Source: CAZOWW01 sp964583765
Lineage (GTDB): Bacteria > Actinomycetota > Actinomycetes > Actinomycetales > Kineosporiaceae
Assembly (NCBI GenBank): GCA_964583765.1
Contig: CAZOWW010000069.1
Location: forward strand, 1-30,617
DNA length: 30,617 nucleotides
Direction of reading: 5' to 3'
Shown: piece after piece, positions 20,689-28,687 of the stretch
Numbering within the stretch: position 1 is the first letter of the stretch
How the letters are laid out: each line of letters begins with the position of its first letter
Position numbers and translations under genes: made by a program
The notes under the pieces: model-generated
What the model saw: only the letters and a program-made list of their open reading frames with translations
Databases searched by the model: none
What the model was told of the DNA's origin: nothing

Positions 20689-22170
20689 ATGCATCACGAC
20701 CACGATCCACTCGGCCTGAGGGCCGACGCACCGCTCCTGGACGCCTGGATCCGGGCGCAGGAGGACATCGATTCCGGGCGTTCCCACGCCTTCGTGATCC
20801 CGGGACACAAGCAACGGACCGACCTCGTCGGCGACGTCATCCACGGTGACCTGGCCATGTCCGGGGGACTCGACACCGTGCGGCAGCGGTACGGCTACCT
20901 CGCCGAGGCCGAACGGCGCGCCGCCCGGTTGTGGGGTGTCGACTGGTGCCGCTTCTCGGTCGCCGGCTCCACGCACGGCAACCAAGCCCTCGCCCTGGCG
21001 GTCGGGGAACCAGGTGCCACCGTCGTCGTGTCCCGCACGCTGCACCGGTCCCTGCTGCTCGGACTCGTCCTGGCCGGACTGCATCCGGTGTGGGTCCGGC
21101 CGCGGATCGACCAGCGGAGTGGCATGCCCACCTCGGTGCCCGTTCCCGCGCTCGAGGCCGCCCTGGCCGATCATCCTGACGCCTGCGCCGTCTTCCTCGG
21201 GGACCCGTCGTACGTCGGCGGGGTCGGTGACATCGCCGGCCAGGCCAAGGCCGCCCACGCCGCCGGCATCCCGCTCGTCGTGGACGCGGCCTGGGGAGCG
21301 CATCTCGGCTTCCACCCGGACCTGCCGGCGCACCCCCTCGACGCGGGCGCGGACGCCATGGTGACCAGTGCGCACAAAGCGCTCCCGGCACACAGCCAGG
21401 CCGCCTTCGTCCTGGCCCGCACCCCCGCGGCTGCCCGTGCGCGCGGAGGCATCGGTATCGACCCCGCCCGGCTCGACCGCGCCTTCGACGCCACGCACAC
21501 CACCAGCCCGTCCGGCGCGATCCTCGCCAGCGCCGATGCCGCTCGTGCCCTGCTCGCCCGGGACGGCGACCGGCTCTGGGGGCCGCTGGTCGAGCGCGTC
21601 GACGCCGCCCGACGCCGGCTGCTCGCCGTCCCCGGGCTCGACGTGCTGGCCGGCCATTTCCCGGACGGGACCCTCGTGGAACCGACCAAGCTGGTCGTGC
21701 TGTTCGCCGGTACCGGTGCCCACGGGCACGACGTCGAGGACGACCTCATCGCGGCCGGGCTGCCGGTCGAACTCGCCGACCGGGACACCATCATCGCCAT
21801 GGTCACCCCGGCCGACGACGACGCGAGTCTGCACCGCCTCACCGAGGCGATCGCCGCCTCGGTCGAACGGCACCGCGGCTCGGCCCGCCGACCGGCCACG
21901 GCCGCTGCCTGGACCGTCGAGGCGCGCACCGTGATCCCGCCGCGGGAGGCCTTTTTCGCCGCCCACGAGTCGGTCCCGGCGGATCGGGCGGTGGGCCGGA
22001 TCAGCGCCGAGCTCGTCGCGCCCTACCCGCCGGGGGTACCGGTGCTCGCGCCGGGCGAACTGGTCACGGCGCCCGCGCTGGAATCCCTCGTCCGGACCCG
22101 GGACGAGGGGGGCCGGATCGCCTACGCCGCCGACCCGACCCTGGACACCCTGCAGGTGGTGCGCGAGTAG
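20689..22170 (+). CDS. PLP-dependent Orn/Lys/Arg-type decarboxylase family protein
   Basis: A 493-residue fold-type I PLP enzyme. Marks: 'FVIPGHKQ' near residue 36, the glycine-rich PLP phosphate region FSVAGSTHGNQA, 'VVVSRTLHRSLLLGLVLAG', 'VVDAAWGAH' with Asp199 contacting the pyridine nitrogen, and TSAHKALPAHSQ with Lys230 as the Schiff-base lysine. The C-terminal domain (VGRISAELVAPYPPGVPVLAPGE) is typical of basic amino-acid decarboxylases of the short form. The likely reaction is decarboxylation of arginine, lysine or ornithine to a polyamine precursor; which one cannot be told. Cytoplasmic. The NACHT gene follows in the same direction after 132 nt. Confidence 0.92.
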   Translation: MHHDHDPLGLRADAPLLDAWIRAQEDIDSGRSHAFVIPGHKQRTDLVGDVIHGDLAMSGGLDTVRQRYGYLAEAERRAARLWGVDWCRFSVAGSTHGNQALALAVGEPGATVVVSRTLHRSLLLGLVLAGLHPVWVRPRIDQRSGMPTSVPVPALEAALADHPDACAVFLGDPSYVGGVGDIAGQAKAAHAAGIPLVVDAAWGAHLGFHPDLPAHPLDAGADAMVTSAHKALPAHSQAAFVLARTPAAARARGGIGIDPARLDRAFDATHTTSPSGAILASADAARALLARDGDRLWGPLVERVDAARRRLLAVPGLDVLAGHFPDGTLVEPTKLVVLFAGTGAHGHDVEDDLIAAGLPVELADRDTIIAMVTPADDDASLHRLTEAIAASVERHRGSARRPATAAAWTVEARTVIPPREAFFAAHESVPADRAVGRISAELVAPYPPGVPVLAPGELVTAPALESLVRTRDEGGRIAYAADPTLDTLQVVRE

Positions 22171-22192
22171 GGCGGCCCCAGGGCGAGAACCC

Positions 22193-22287
22193 CGTCGGGG
22201 GCAGGTGGTCCGGCCCGCTGTGCGACGATCTGAGCCGATCCCGGCCGATCGGTGCAGCCATCGCACCGGGACCACCTGCCCCCGGTG
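22193..22287 (+). promoter_or_regulatory. Long nested stem-loop just upstream of the NACHT gene
   Basis: Arm CGGGGGCAGGTGGTCC (22196-22211) is the perfect reverse complement of GGACCACCTGCCCCCG (22269-22284). Two G-U pairs and one C-G pair extend the helix to 22193/22287. Inside, GTGCGA (22220-22225) pairs with TCGCAC (22261-22266), and CCGATC (22235-22240) pairs with GATCGG (22247-22252). The three coaxial helices make one rod-like structure that ends 3 nt before the ribosome site GGAGAG (22291-22296) of the NACHT gene. It could be a cis-regulatory RNA, a terminator of the decarboxylase gene or a DNA operator. Confidence 0.8.
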
Positions 22288-22302
22288 ATCGGAGAGCCAT
22301 CG

Positions 22303-25300
22303 GTGTTCCGCGGACTCAGTTATGCCGACGCCGTGACCCTGCTCGGTGGGCGCAGCCGCACCGTGGCGACACTCGACCGGTTGCTGGGCGGGGTGCTCCT
22401 GGCCGCGGGCGCCGCCGGTGCGCCGCTCGCGCTGACCCTGTTCGATCCCAAGAACGAGCTCGCCGCCCTCAGCAACCAGCTGGTCGGCGACGGCTTGGCC
22501 CGCCTGCGCGGCCTGTCCCGCTTCGACCGCACCGAGCGACTGGCCGCCGCGCACGCGGTGCTCGTGGTCTCCGCCTACTTCGAGACGCTGCCGGAGCTGC
22601 CCCTGCCGTTCCGGCTGGACGACGCCCGGCTGTCCCCCGCGGACCAGCTCGGCCTCGCCACCGGTACGCGCACCGCCGACCGGCTGGCCGCCACCGCCCG
22701 CGCCCTCCTGAAGGCGCGGATTCCCATGCCCACCCCGGAGTGCCCCTTCGAGGAGGGCGTGCACGCCGTGCGCGGCTTCTACCGCGGGCTGTCCGGCGAC
22801 CTGGTCACCCTGCTGTCGGGGCTCGCGCCCTGGGACGACCTGGACGAGACGGCGCGGACGGACGCCACCCGACTGCTGGTCGAGGAGGCCCCGGACCGAG
22901 CGGTGCGGCGCTACCAGGAGGCGTTCGCCCGGCTGGCGACCCAGGTGCCCGAAGTGGCGTTCTGGGCGCACCGGCTCGACCACCGGAGCACCCGCGAGGC
23001 GGTGCGGGAGGTGTCGCTCGGGCTGGAACGACTCGAACGGCTCGTCGAGGAACTCGCCGGTGAGGGCACCCCGGACGCGCGGCGGGAGGCGCTGGCCCAC
23101 GCGTACCGTCAGGAACTCGTCCGACCCGTGCTGACCTCGGGCGACGTCCCACCCGGTGTGTGCCTGCCGCAGCTCGGCGAGGCCTACGTGAGTCCCGACT
23201 ACCGGGCCGCCGAGGTGAGCTCGTCCGAGGACCTGATCTCCGAGCGCTGGTGGCGCGCCCACGCCGTCCGCAGCGACCTCGAGCACTTCCTGGCCGGCTA
23301 CCTGACCAGCGCCCGGTCCACCCGTTCGCCCCTGCTCGTGCTCGGACAACCCGGCTCGGGCAAGTCGGTGCTCACCCGGGTGCTGGCCGCACGGCTGCCC
23401 GCCCGGGAGTTCCTCGTGATCCGCGTGGTCCTGCGGGACGTGCCCGCGGACGCCGACCTGCAGACCCACATCGAGCACGCCATCCGGGCCGCCACCGGCG
23501 AGCAGCTCAGCTGGCCGGAGCTGGCCCGTACGGGTGGGGGTGCGCTGCCGGTCGTGCTCCTGGACGGTTTCGACGAGTTGCTCCAGGCGACCGGCGTCCA
23601 CCAGACCGACTACCTCGAGCGGGTGGCCACGTTCCAGCAACGGGAGCAGGCGCTCGGCCGCCCGGTCGCGGTGCTGGTCACGAGCCGCACCGCGGTGGCC
23701 GACCGGGCCCGGTGCACCCCCGGCACGGTGGCGATCCGGCTGGAGCCCTTCCGCCGCGAGCATGTGGAGCAGTGGCTGGTGTGCTGGAACGGGGTGAACG
23801 AGGCGGTGTTCGCCGAGCGCGGGTTGCACCCGCTGCCGGCCGATGCGGTGCTGGCCAGCGCGGACCTGGCCTCCCAGCCGCTGCTGCTCATGATGCTGGC
23901 GCTCTACGACTCCGACGGCAACGCCCTGCAGCAGCTCGGCCGGGGTCTGACGCACGCGGAGCTGTACGAGCGGCTGTTGTGGCGCTTCGCCGCCCGCGAG
24001 GTCGGCAAGGAGCACCGGCAGCTGCCGGACGAGGACTTCACGCACCAGGTGGAACGGGAGCTGCTGCGCCTGTCGGTGGTGGCGTTCGCCATGTTCAACC
24101 GGCGCCGGCAGTGGGTGAGCGAGCAGGAACTCGACCGCGATCTCACCGCCCTGCTCGGCGGGCCCGACCGCGCCCGGTCGCGCGCCGGGCTGCGGGCCGA
24201 CCTGACCGCCGGCGAGCGGGCCCTGGGCCGGTTCTTCTTCGTGCACCGCAGCGGGGCGCACCGCGACGGGCAGGCCCTGCACACCTTCGAGTTCCTGCAC
24301 GCGACGTTCGGGGAGTACCTGCTCGCCCGCCTGGTCGCGCGGGAGCTGGCGGACCTGGCCCGCGAGGTCGCCTTCCGCCGTCACCGGCAACGGGCCGAGG
24401 AGATCGACGACGCGTTCCTGCACGCGCTCCTCTCGTTCGCCCCCCTGACCATGCGGGCCACCGCGGTGCGCTCGCTGCGCGACCTGATGGCCGCGTGGTC
24501 CCCCGAGCAGCGCGCCCTGCTGCGCGAGCCGCTGCTGGACCTGTTCCACCAGGCGCTGCAACCCCGCGCGGCGGACCGGTTCGCCGGGTACCTGCCCCGC
24601 GGACTCGACGCCACGGCCCGGCCCGCGACCTACGCCTGCAACCTGCTGATCCTGCTGGTCGCGCTCGACGGGCAGGTCCGGGGGTGCGAACTCTTCGCCC
24701 GTGAGGAGGACCTGCCGTTCCGCTGGCGCAGACTCGCTCTGCTCTGGCGGGCCCGGCTGCCCGCGGAGAGCTGGGCCGGCCTGCTCGGCCTGTTGCGGGT
24801 GGAGCGCACCTGGTCCGACGGCCAGCGCGACGTGCGGGTCACCTTCACCGACCGGGCCGCCGGCGACCAGGGGCAGGGTCCCGATCCCAGCCCGGACCTG
24901 GACCTGCGCTGGAGCTACCACGAGGCCGTCGCCGGCCCGGCCGAGCCGGCCGGGCCCTGCGCGTCCGGCTCGCTGAGCTGGGCGGTGCACAGCCCTGAGG
25001 ACATCCGCGGACACAGCCATTTCGTCTGCGACCGGCGGGTGGACGTCCTCGCGCATCTCGCCGACCCGTTCGCGGACCGGTTCCCGGAGGCGGTGGTCAC
25101 CTTCCACCACAGCGTGGAGGACGGCACGCGTTCGGCGGCCAACTCGCTGGTGAACCTGTGGCTCGCGAGCGCGCTCGAGGAGGACCCGGCTGCCCTGTGC
25201 CGGTACTACGACGGCTGCCTGGAGTTCGCCGAGCAGGCCTTCGGGCCCTCCGGCGAGGACGAGCGCGGCCGGTACCTGCGCATGGTGCTGCGCCAGCTCG

Positions 25301-25383
25301 CGATCGACCGGCCCCGGTTGCCCGAGAGTTGGCTGCAGGACCGCGTGGACCGGATCCGGCGGCTCGCCTCCGGCGCGTGGTGA
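22303..25383 (+). CDS. NACHT NTPase, bacterial NLR-like (candidate antiphage protein)
   Basis: A 1,026-residue STAND-type ATPase. Residues 1-~300 are an all-helical domain starting FRGLSYADAVTLLGG, which resembles the actinobacterial NACHT N-terminal helical (NNH) group; 'AYVSPDYRAAEV' leads into the NTPase. Walker A is GQPGSGKS at 348-355; Walker B is VVLLDGFDEL at 417-426, with the NACHT-type acidic pair after the first Asp; sensor 1 is VLVTSR at 457-462. A winged-helix segment with FEFLHATFGEYLLARLV lies near 662. The last ~350 residues are a helical/mixed region without obvious LRR, TPR or WD repeats, perhaps the sensor. No nuclease or TIR motif is seen. Family members sense invaders and trigger cell arrest; for this one it is inferred. 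GTG 22303 is chosen for GGAGAG six nt upstream; GTG 22252 falls inside the stem-loop. Confidence 0.9.
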   Translation: MFRGLSYADAVTLLGGRSRTVATLDRLLGGVLLAAGAAGAPLALTLFDPKNELAALSNQLVGDGLARLRGLSRFDRTERLAAAHAVLVVSAYFETLPELPLPFRLDDARLSPADQLGLATGTRTADRLAATARALLKARIPMPTPECPFEEGVHAVRGFYRGLSGDLVTLLSGLAPWDDLDETARTDATRLLVEEAPDRAVRRYQEAFARLATQVPEVAFWAHRLDHRSTREAVREVSLGLERLERLVEELAGEGTPDARREALAHAYRQELVRPVLTSGDVPPGVCLPQLGEAYVSPDYRAAEVSSSEDLISERWWRAHAVRSDLEHFLAGYLTSARSTRSPLLVLGQPGSGKSVLTRVLAARLPAREFLVIRVVLRDVPADADLQTHIEHAIRAATGEQLSWPELARTGGGALPVVLLDGFDELLQATGVHQTDYLERVATFQQREQALGRPVAVLVTSRTAVADRARCTPGTVAIRLEPFRREHVEQWLVCWNGVNEAVFAERGLHPLPADAVLASADLASQPLLLMMLALYDSDGNALQQLGRGLTHAELYERLLWRFAAREVGKEHRQLPDEDFTHQVERELLRLSVVAFAMFNRRRQWVSEQELDRDLTALLGGPDRARSRAGLRADLTAGERALGRFFFVHRSGAHRDGQALHTFEFLHATFGEYLLARLVARELADLAREVAFRRHRQRAEEIDDAFLHALLSFAPLTMRATAVRSLRDLMAAWSPEQRALLREPLLDLFHQALQPRAADRFAGYLPRGLDATARPATYACNLLILLVALDGQVRGCELFAREEDLPFRWRRLALLWRARLPAESWAGLLGLLRVERTWSDGQRDVRVTFTDRAAGDQGQGPDPSPDLDLRWSYHEAVAGPAEPAGPCASGSLSWAVHSPEDIRGHSHFVCDRRVDVLAHLADPFADRFPEAVVTFHHSVEDGTRSAANSLVNLWLASALEEDPAALCRYYDGCLEFAEQAFGPSGEDERGRYLRMVLRQLAIDRPRLPESWLQDRVDRIRRLASGAW

Positions 25384-25404
25384 GCACCGGGACGCTCCCG
25401 GAGC
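25384..25404. terminator. Hairpin right after the NACHT stop
   Basis: CCGGGA (25387-25392) and TCCCGG (25396-25401) form a 6-bp stem with a CGC loop; GC and GC outside an A-A mismatch extend it. It lies between convergent genes and may serve both. Confidence 0.55.
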
Positions 25405-25477
25405 GGATCAGGGAGCCCCGGCGAGGGTCGTCGGGCCCCCTGGGCGCAGGAGGTGAGGGTCGGCCGGGGCGAACAGC

Positions 25478-27379
25478 TCAGGCCGGTGGACGGCTCTGGC
25501 CGACGAACCACTGGCGCAGGGTGGCAATGCGCTGTCCGAGTTCTCCGGCACTGGCGAGAGGGACCTCGCTGCCCCCACAGGTCCGCCGCAGCTGGGCGTG
25601 CACCGTGGCGTGGGGCTGACCCGTCCGCCGGGCCCACGCGCCGACGAGGGCGTGGAGTTCCTTGCGCAGGGCGGCCACCTCGCGGTGACCTCCCGCCCCG
25701 GGGACAACGTCCCCCCCGGCCCCGCCACCCCGGTGCCCCGGGGAGCCGTCGTCCCCGCGTGAGCCGCCCCGGCCCGTGGCGGCACCGGAGCGGGCCCCCG
25801 AGGCGGGCGAGCCCCCCGAGCGGGAGCGGCGGCGGTTCGCGATCTGGTCCGCCTGCCGCTGGCGCAGCAGCACCGCGACCTGGTCCGGCTCGAGCAACCC
25901 CGGGATGCCGAGGAAGTCCTGCTCCTCCTCGCTGCCCACCGCGGCTTCGGTGCCGAACTCCTGCTTGTCGAACAGCACCCGGTCGAAGGTGGCCTGGGCG
26001 TCCAGGGCCTGGAACCCCTGGCGGGTCAGGTCGTCGGAGGCCTTCTCCGCGCGGTTCGCCTGTTCGACGAGGGCGTCCTCCGGGTTCCACTCCTCGTCGT
26101 CCTTGCTGGGGCGGTCGAGGGCGTGGTCGCGCTCGACCTCCAGTTCGGCGGCGAGCTGCAGCAGCACCGGCACGCTCGGCAGGAAGATCGAGGCGGTCTC
26201 GCCCCGTCGCCGGGCCCGCACGAAGCGACCCACCGCCTGGGCGAAGAACAGGGGCGTGGAGACGGAGGTCGCGTAGACGCCGACCGCGAGTCGCGGCACG
26301 TCGACGCCCTCGGAGACCATCCGCACCGCGACCATCCAGCGTTGCTCGCCCGCGGTGAACTCCTCGATCCGGTCCGACGCGCTCGCGTCGTCCGAGAGCA
26401 CGACCACCGGGGCCTCACCGGTCGTCTCGTGCAGGGTCTTCGCGTAGGCGCGTGCGGTCTCGTGGTCGGTCGCGATGACCAGCCCGCCGGCGTCGGGCAC
26501 GCCACGCCGCACCTCGGTGAGCCTGCGGTCGGCCGCGGCGAGCACCGCGGGCACCCACTGACCGCCGGGGTCCAGCGCGGTGCGCCAGGCCTGACTGATC
26601 GCGTCCTTGGTCATCGGCTCGCCGAGCCGGGCCGCGATCTCGTCGCCCGCCGCCGTGCGCCAGCGCATCTGCCCGGAGTAGGACAGGAAGATCACCGGCC
26701 GGACGACGCCGTCCCGAAGGGCGTCCCCGTACCCGTAGCTGTAGTCGGCCCGCGAGCGCCGGATCCCGTCCCGGCCGGCCTCGTACTCGACGAAGGGGAT
26801 GGGGCTGGTGTCCGAGCGGAACGGCGTGCCGGTGAGGGAGAGCCTGCGGACGGCGGGCTCGAACGCCTCCTTGACGGCGTCCCCCCAGGACAGCGCGTCA
26901 CCGCCGTGGTGCACCTCGTCGAGGATCACGAGGGTGCGCCGGGCCTCGGTGCGGGCGCGGTGCAGGGCCGGTTTGGTGGCCACCTGCGCGTAGGTGACGG
27001 CCACCCCGTGGAACTGCCGGCCGTGCGAGCCCTGGCTGTTGCGGAAGGTGGGGTCCAGGCGCACCCCCACCCGCTGGGCGGCGTCCGCCCACTGCCGTTT
27101 CAGGTGTTCCGTGGGGCACACCACGGTGATGCGCTGCACGATCCCGGCCCGGAGCAGTTCGGTGGCGATGCGCAGCGCGAAGGTGGTCTTGCCGGCTCCC
27201 GGGGTGGCCGCGGCGAGGAAATCCTGGGGGGAACGTTCCTGGTAGGCGCGCAGCGCCTCCTGCTGCCAGGCGCGGAGCTTGGACGCCGTCCCCCAGGCCG
27301 CCCGCTCGGGGAAGGCCGGGGACAGGTGCGAGGCGGCCGCGGCGCTCGCATGGACCCGTGGCACCGGAGCCCCGCTCAT
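25478..27379 (-). CDS. DEAD/DEAH-box SF2 helicase (UvrB/type I-III restriction-like fold)
   Basis: A 633-residue helicase. Motif I is TPGAGKTT at 59-66, motif Ia 'VVCPTEHLKRQW', motif II DEVHHGG at 154-160, motif III 'SLTGTPFRSD', and motifs V-VI 'MVSEGVDVPRLAVGVYATS' and 'QAVGRFVRARRRGE'. The ~200-residue C-terminal part is partly Gly/Ser/Arg-rich (SRSGGSPASGARSG) and ends in a helical block with 'ALRKELHALVGAWARRTGQPHATVHAQLRR'. In actinomycetes this helicase is a conserved neighbour of DUF3039; its substrate is unknown. ATG 27379 or ATG 27388 could be the start: GGGAGGGG abuts the latter and is 9-11 nt from the former. It is convergent with the NACHT gene. Confidence 0.92.
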   Translation of the reverse strand: MSGAPVPRVHASAAAASHLSPAFPERAAWGTASKLRAWQQEALRAYQERSPQDFLAAATPGAGKTTFALRIATELLRAGIVQRITVVCPTEHLKRQWADAAQRVGVRLDPTFRNSQGSHGRQFHGVAVTYAQVATKPALHRARTEARRTLVILDEVHHGGDALSWGDAVKEAFEPAVRRLSLTGTPFRSDTSPIPFVEYEAGRDGIRRSRADYSYGYGDALRDGVVRPVIFLSYSGQMRWRTAAGDEIAARLGEPMTKDAISQAWRTALDPGGQWVPAVLAAADRRLTEVRRGVPDAGGLVIATDHETARAYAKTLHETTGEAPVVVLSDDASASDRIEEFTAGEQRWMVAVRMVSEGVDVPRLAVGVYATSVSTPLFFAQAVGRFVRARRRGETASIFLPSVPVLLQLAAELEVERDHALDRPSKDDEEWNPEDALVEQANRAEKASDDLTRQGFQALDAQATFDRVLFDKQEFGTEAAVGSEEEQDFLGIPGLLEPDQVAVLLRQRQADQIANRRRSRSGGSPASGARSGAATGRGGSRGDDGSPGHRGGGAGGDVVPGAGGHREVAALRKELHALVGAWARRTGQPHATVHAQLRRTCGGSEVPLASAGELGQRIATLRQWFVGQSRPPA

Positions 27380-27587
27380 CCGTCGCATCCCCTCCCGGGC
27401 CGGGCACAGGCGGACCGGGGCCGGCCGCGACCGTCCGGGCGCAGGCAGGAACCCCGGACAGCGAACCTGCCCGGACCATGATCTCGAACGTGCCGTGCCG
27501 ATCGGGTCGTCGTACCGGATCCGCATCGACCCGGTTCCCGGCCTGTGGCGGGGCTGCGGCTCGCCGCGGCCCGCACCGGTGCCGGGC

Positions 27588-27914
27588 TCAGCTGCCCGAC
27601 CCGGATCCCTGGCCTGCGCCCTCGTCGGCGCTCGGCCGGAGGCCCTGGTAGATCTCCTTGCAGAGCGGGCACACGGGGAACCTGCTCGGATCGCGACCGG
27701 GCACCCACACCTTGCCGCAGAGCGCGATCACCGGCTCACCGCTGAGGGCCGACTCGAGAATCTTCTCCTTGCGCACGTAGTGCGCGAACCGTTCGTGGTC
27801 CCCCGGCTCCGCGGTCTGCTCGAGGAACTCGCGCTCCAGGACGGCGGTGCCCGAGGTCTGCGGGGAGGAGAGGGGGGACGAGAGCGGGGCGGGATCGGGT
27901 GGCATCGTGCTCAC
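27588..27914 (-). CDS. DUF3039 family protein
   Basis: A 108-residue protein with the DUF3039 core HERFAHYVRKEKILESALSG, 'PVIALCGKVWVPGRDPSRFPVCPLCKEIY'. The three cysteines (LCGKVW and CPLC) suggest a small zinc-binding knuckle. The first ~25 residues (Pro/Ser-rich) and the last ~15 (Gly/Ser) are disordered. The function is unknown; it lies 208 nt upstream of the helicase gene in the same direction, a pairing I recall as conserved in actinomycetes. GTG 27914 is used; ATG 27905 has GGTGAG upstream and is equally possible. Confidence 0.9.
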   Translation of the reverse strand: MSTMPPDPAPLSSPLSSPQTSGTAVLEREFLEQTAEPGDHERFAHYVRKEKILESALSGEPVIALCGKVWVPGRDPSRFPVCPLCKEIYQGLRPSADEGAGQGSGSGS

Positions 27915-27928
27915 CGGACCACTCTAGA

Positions 27929-27947
27929 GCCTGCCACCGGGGCAGGC
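27929..27947 (-). terminator. Hairpin between yqgE-type gene and DUF3039
   Basis: GCCTGCC and GGCAGGC form a perfect 7-bp stem with an ACCGG loop. It is 114 nt after the YqgE-family stop and 15 nt before the DUF3039 start, so it is either a terminator or part of the DUF3039 leader. Confidence 0.45.
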
Positions 27948-28060
27948 CCGGCACGCCCCACGGACGTCGCCGCGCCTCGCCGTCGACCACCGGTCCGCGC
28001 CTGCCGACCGCCGGTGGACGGAGTTCCGCGGTGGACGAGGTCCCGACCGGGAGCCCGGCC

Positions 28061-28618
28061 TCAGTTCATCGAGGGGTCGTCCGGGTAGGTCGACATGAGC
28101 GCGAGGTCGCCCCGCTGGCGTCGCAGCACGTGCCGCCACAGACCCACCGGCTGGTCGGTGAACGGGTCGCGCGACTCGCAGTCCACCACGTACCAGGAAC
28201 CGCTCTTGATCTCGCCTTCCAACTGGCCCGTGGACCAGCCCGCGTAGCCCGCGAAGACCCGCAACCCGGTGACCGCGCCGCCGACCAGTTCCGGCGGCGT
28301 GTCGAGATCCACGAGGCCGAAGGACCCACTGATCCGACGGATGCCCAACGGCTCCTCCAGGTCGTTGCCCGCCACCGCCACCAGTCCCAGGGCCGAGTCG
28401 GTCTGCACCGGCCCGCCCTGGAAGAGCCGCCCGGGCATGCTGGCGTAGGGCTGCCACAGCGGCAGCACCGAGGAGACCTCCACCTGGAGCGGCCTGTTGA
28501 TCACCAGGCCCAGTGAGCCCTCCTCGTTGTCCTCCAGCAGCAGGACGACCGTCCGGCGGAAGGTGGGCTCGGCGATCAGCGGTGTCGCCACCAGCAGCCG
28601 ACCACGTAGCCCTGTCAT
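28061..28618 (-). CDS. YqgE/AlgH family protein
   Basis: A 185-residue protein of the usual length. It begins LRGRLLVATPLIAEPTFRRT and has 'VVLLLEDNEEGSLGLVINRPL', 'LFQGGPVQTDSALGLV', 'LRVFAGYAGWSTGQLEGEIKSGSW' and 'LWRHVLRRQRGDLAL', the canonical blocks of this family (the GGPV and GYAGW motifs). The biochemical role is unknown; the alginate link of AlgH is not general. ATG 28618 has no clear ribosome site, so the transcript may be leaderless. Confidence 0.96.
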   Translation of the reverse strand: MTGLRGRLLVATPLIAEPTFRRTVVLLLEDNEEGSLGLVINRPLQVEVSSVLPLWQPYASMPGRLFQGGPVQTDSALGLVAVAGNDLEEPLGIRRISGSFGLVDLDTPPELVGGAVTGLRVFAGYAGWSTGQLEGEIKSGSWYVVDCESRDPFTDQPVGLWRHVLRRQRGDLALMSTYPDDPSMN

Positions 28619-28641
28619 GGGATCAATGATGTCCTGTCTGT

Positions 28642-28666
28642 TCCGGGCTCACCGTTCGGGCCCGGA
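28642..28666 (-). terminator. Hairpin after the M14 peptidase gene
   Basis: TCCGGGC and GCCCGGA form a perfect 7-bp stem with an 11-nt loop, 22 nt after the peptidase stop on the minus strand. Confidence 0.5.
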
Positions 28667-28687
28667 CACCTGCGGGAAGGGACAACG

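Noticed and set aside
22193..22287. Retron-type ncRNA in front of the NACHT gene.
   Set aside because: No reverse transcriptase gene lies nearby and no retron-like paired a1/a2 ends flanking an msr/msd layout can be assigned.
22252..22302. Upstream GTG at 22252 as the NACHT start.
   Set aside because: It lies inside the stem-loop with no ribosome site; GTG 22303 has GGAGAG at good spacing and gives the expected family N-terminus.
20683..25110. A 1,475-codon open frame on the minus strand opposite the decarboxylase and NACHT genes.
   Set aside because: It is an antisense shadow of two GC-rich genes: composition is Gly/Arg/Gln/Val/His-rich with no motifs, while the plus-strand frames carry clear PLP and NACHT signatures.
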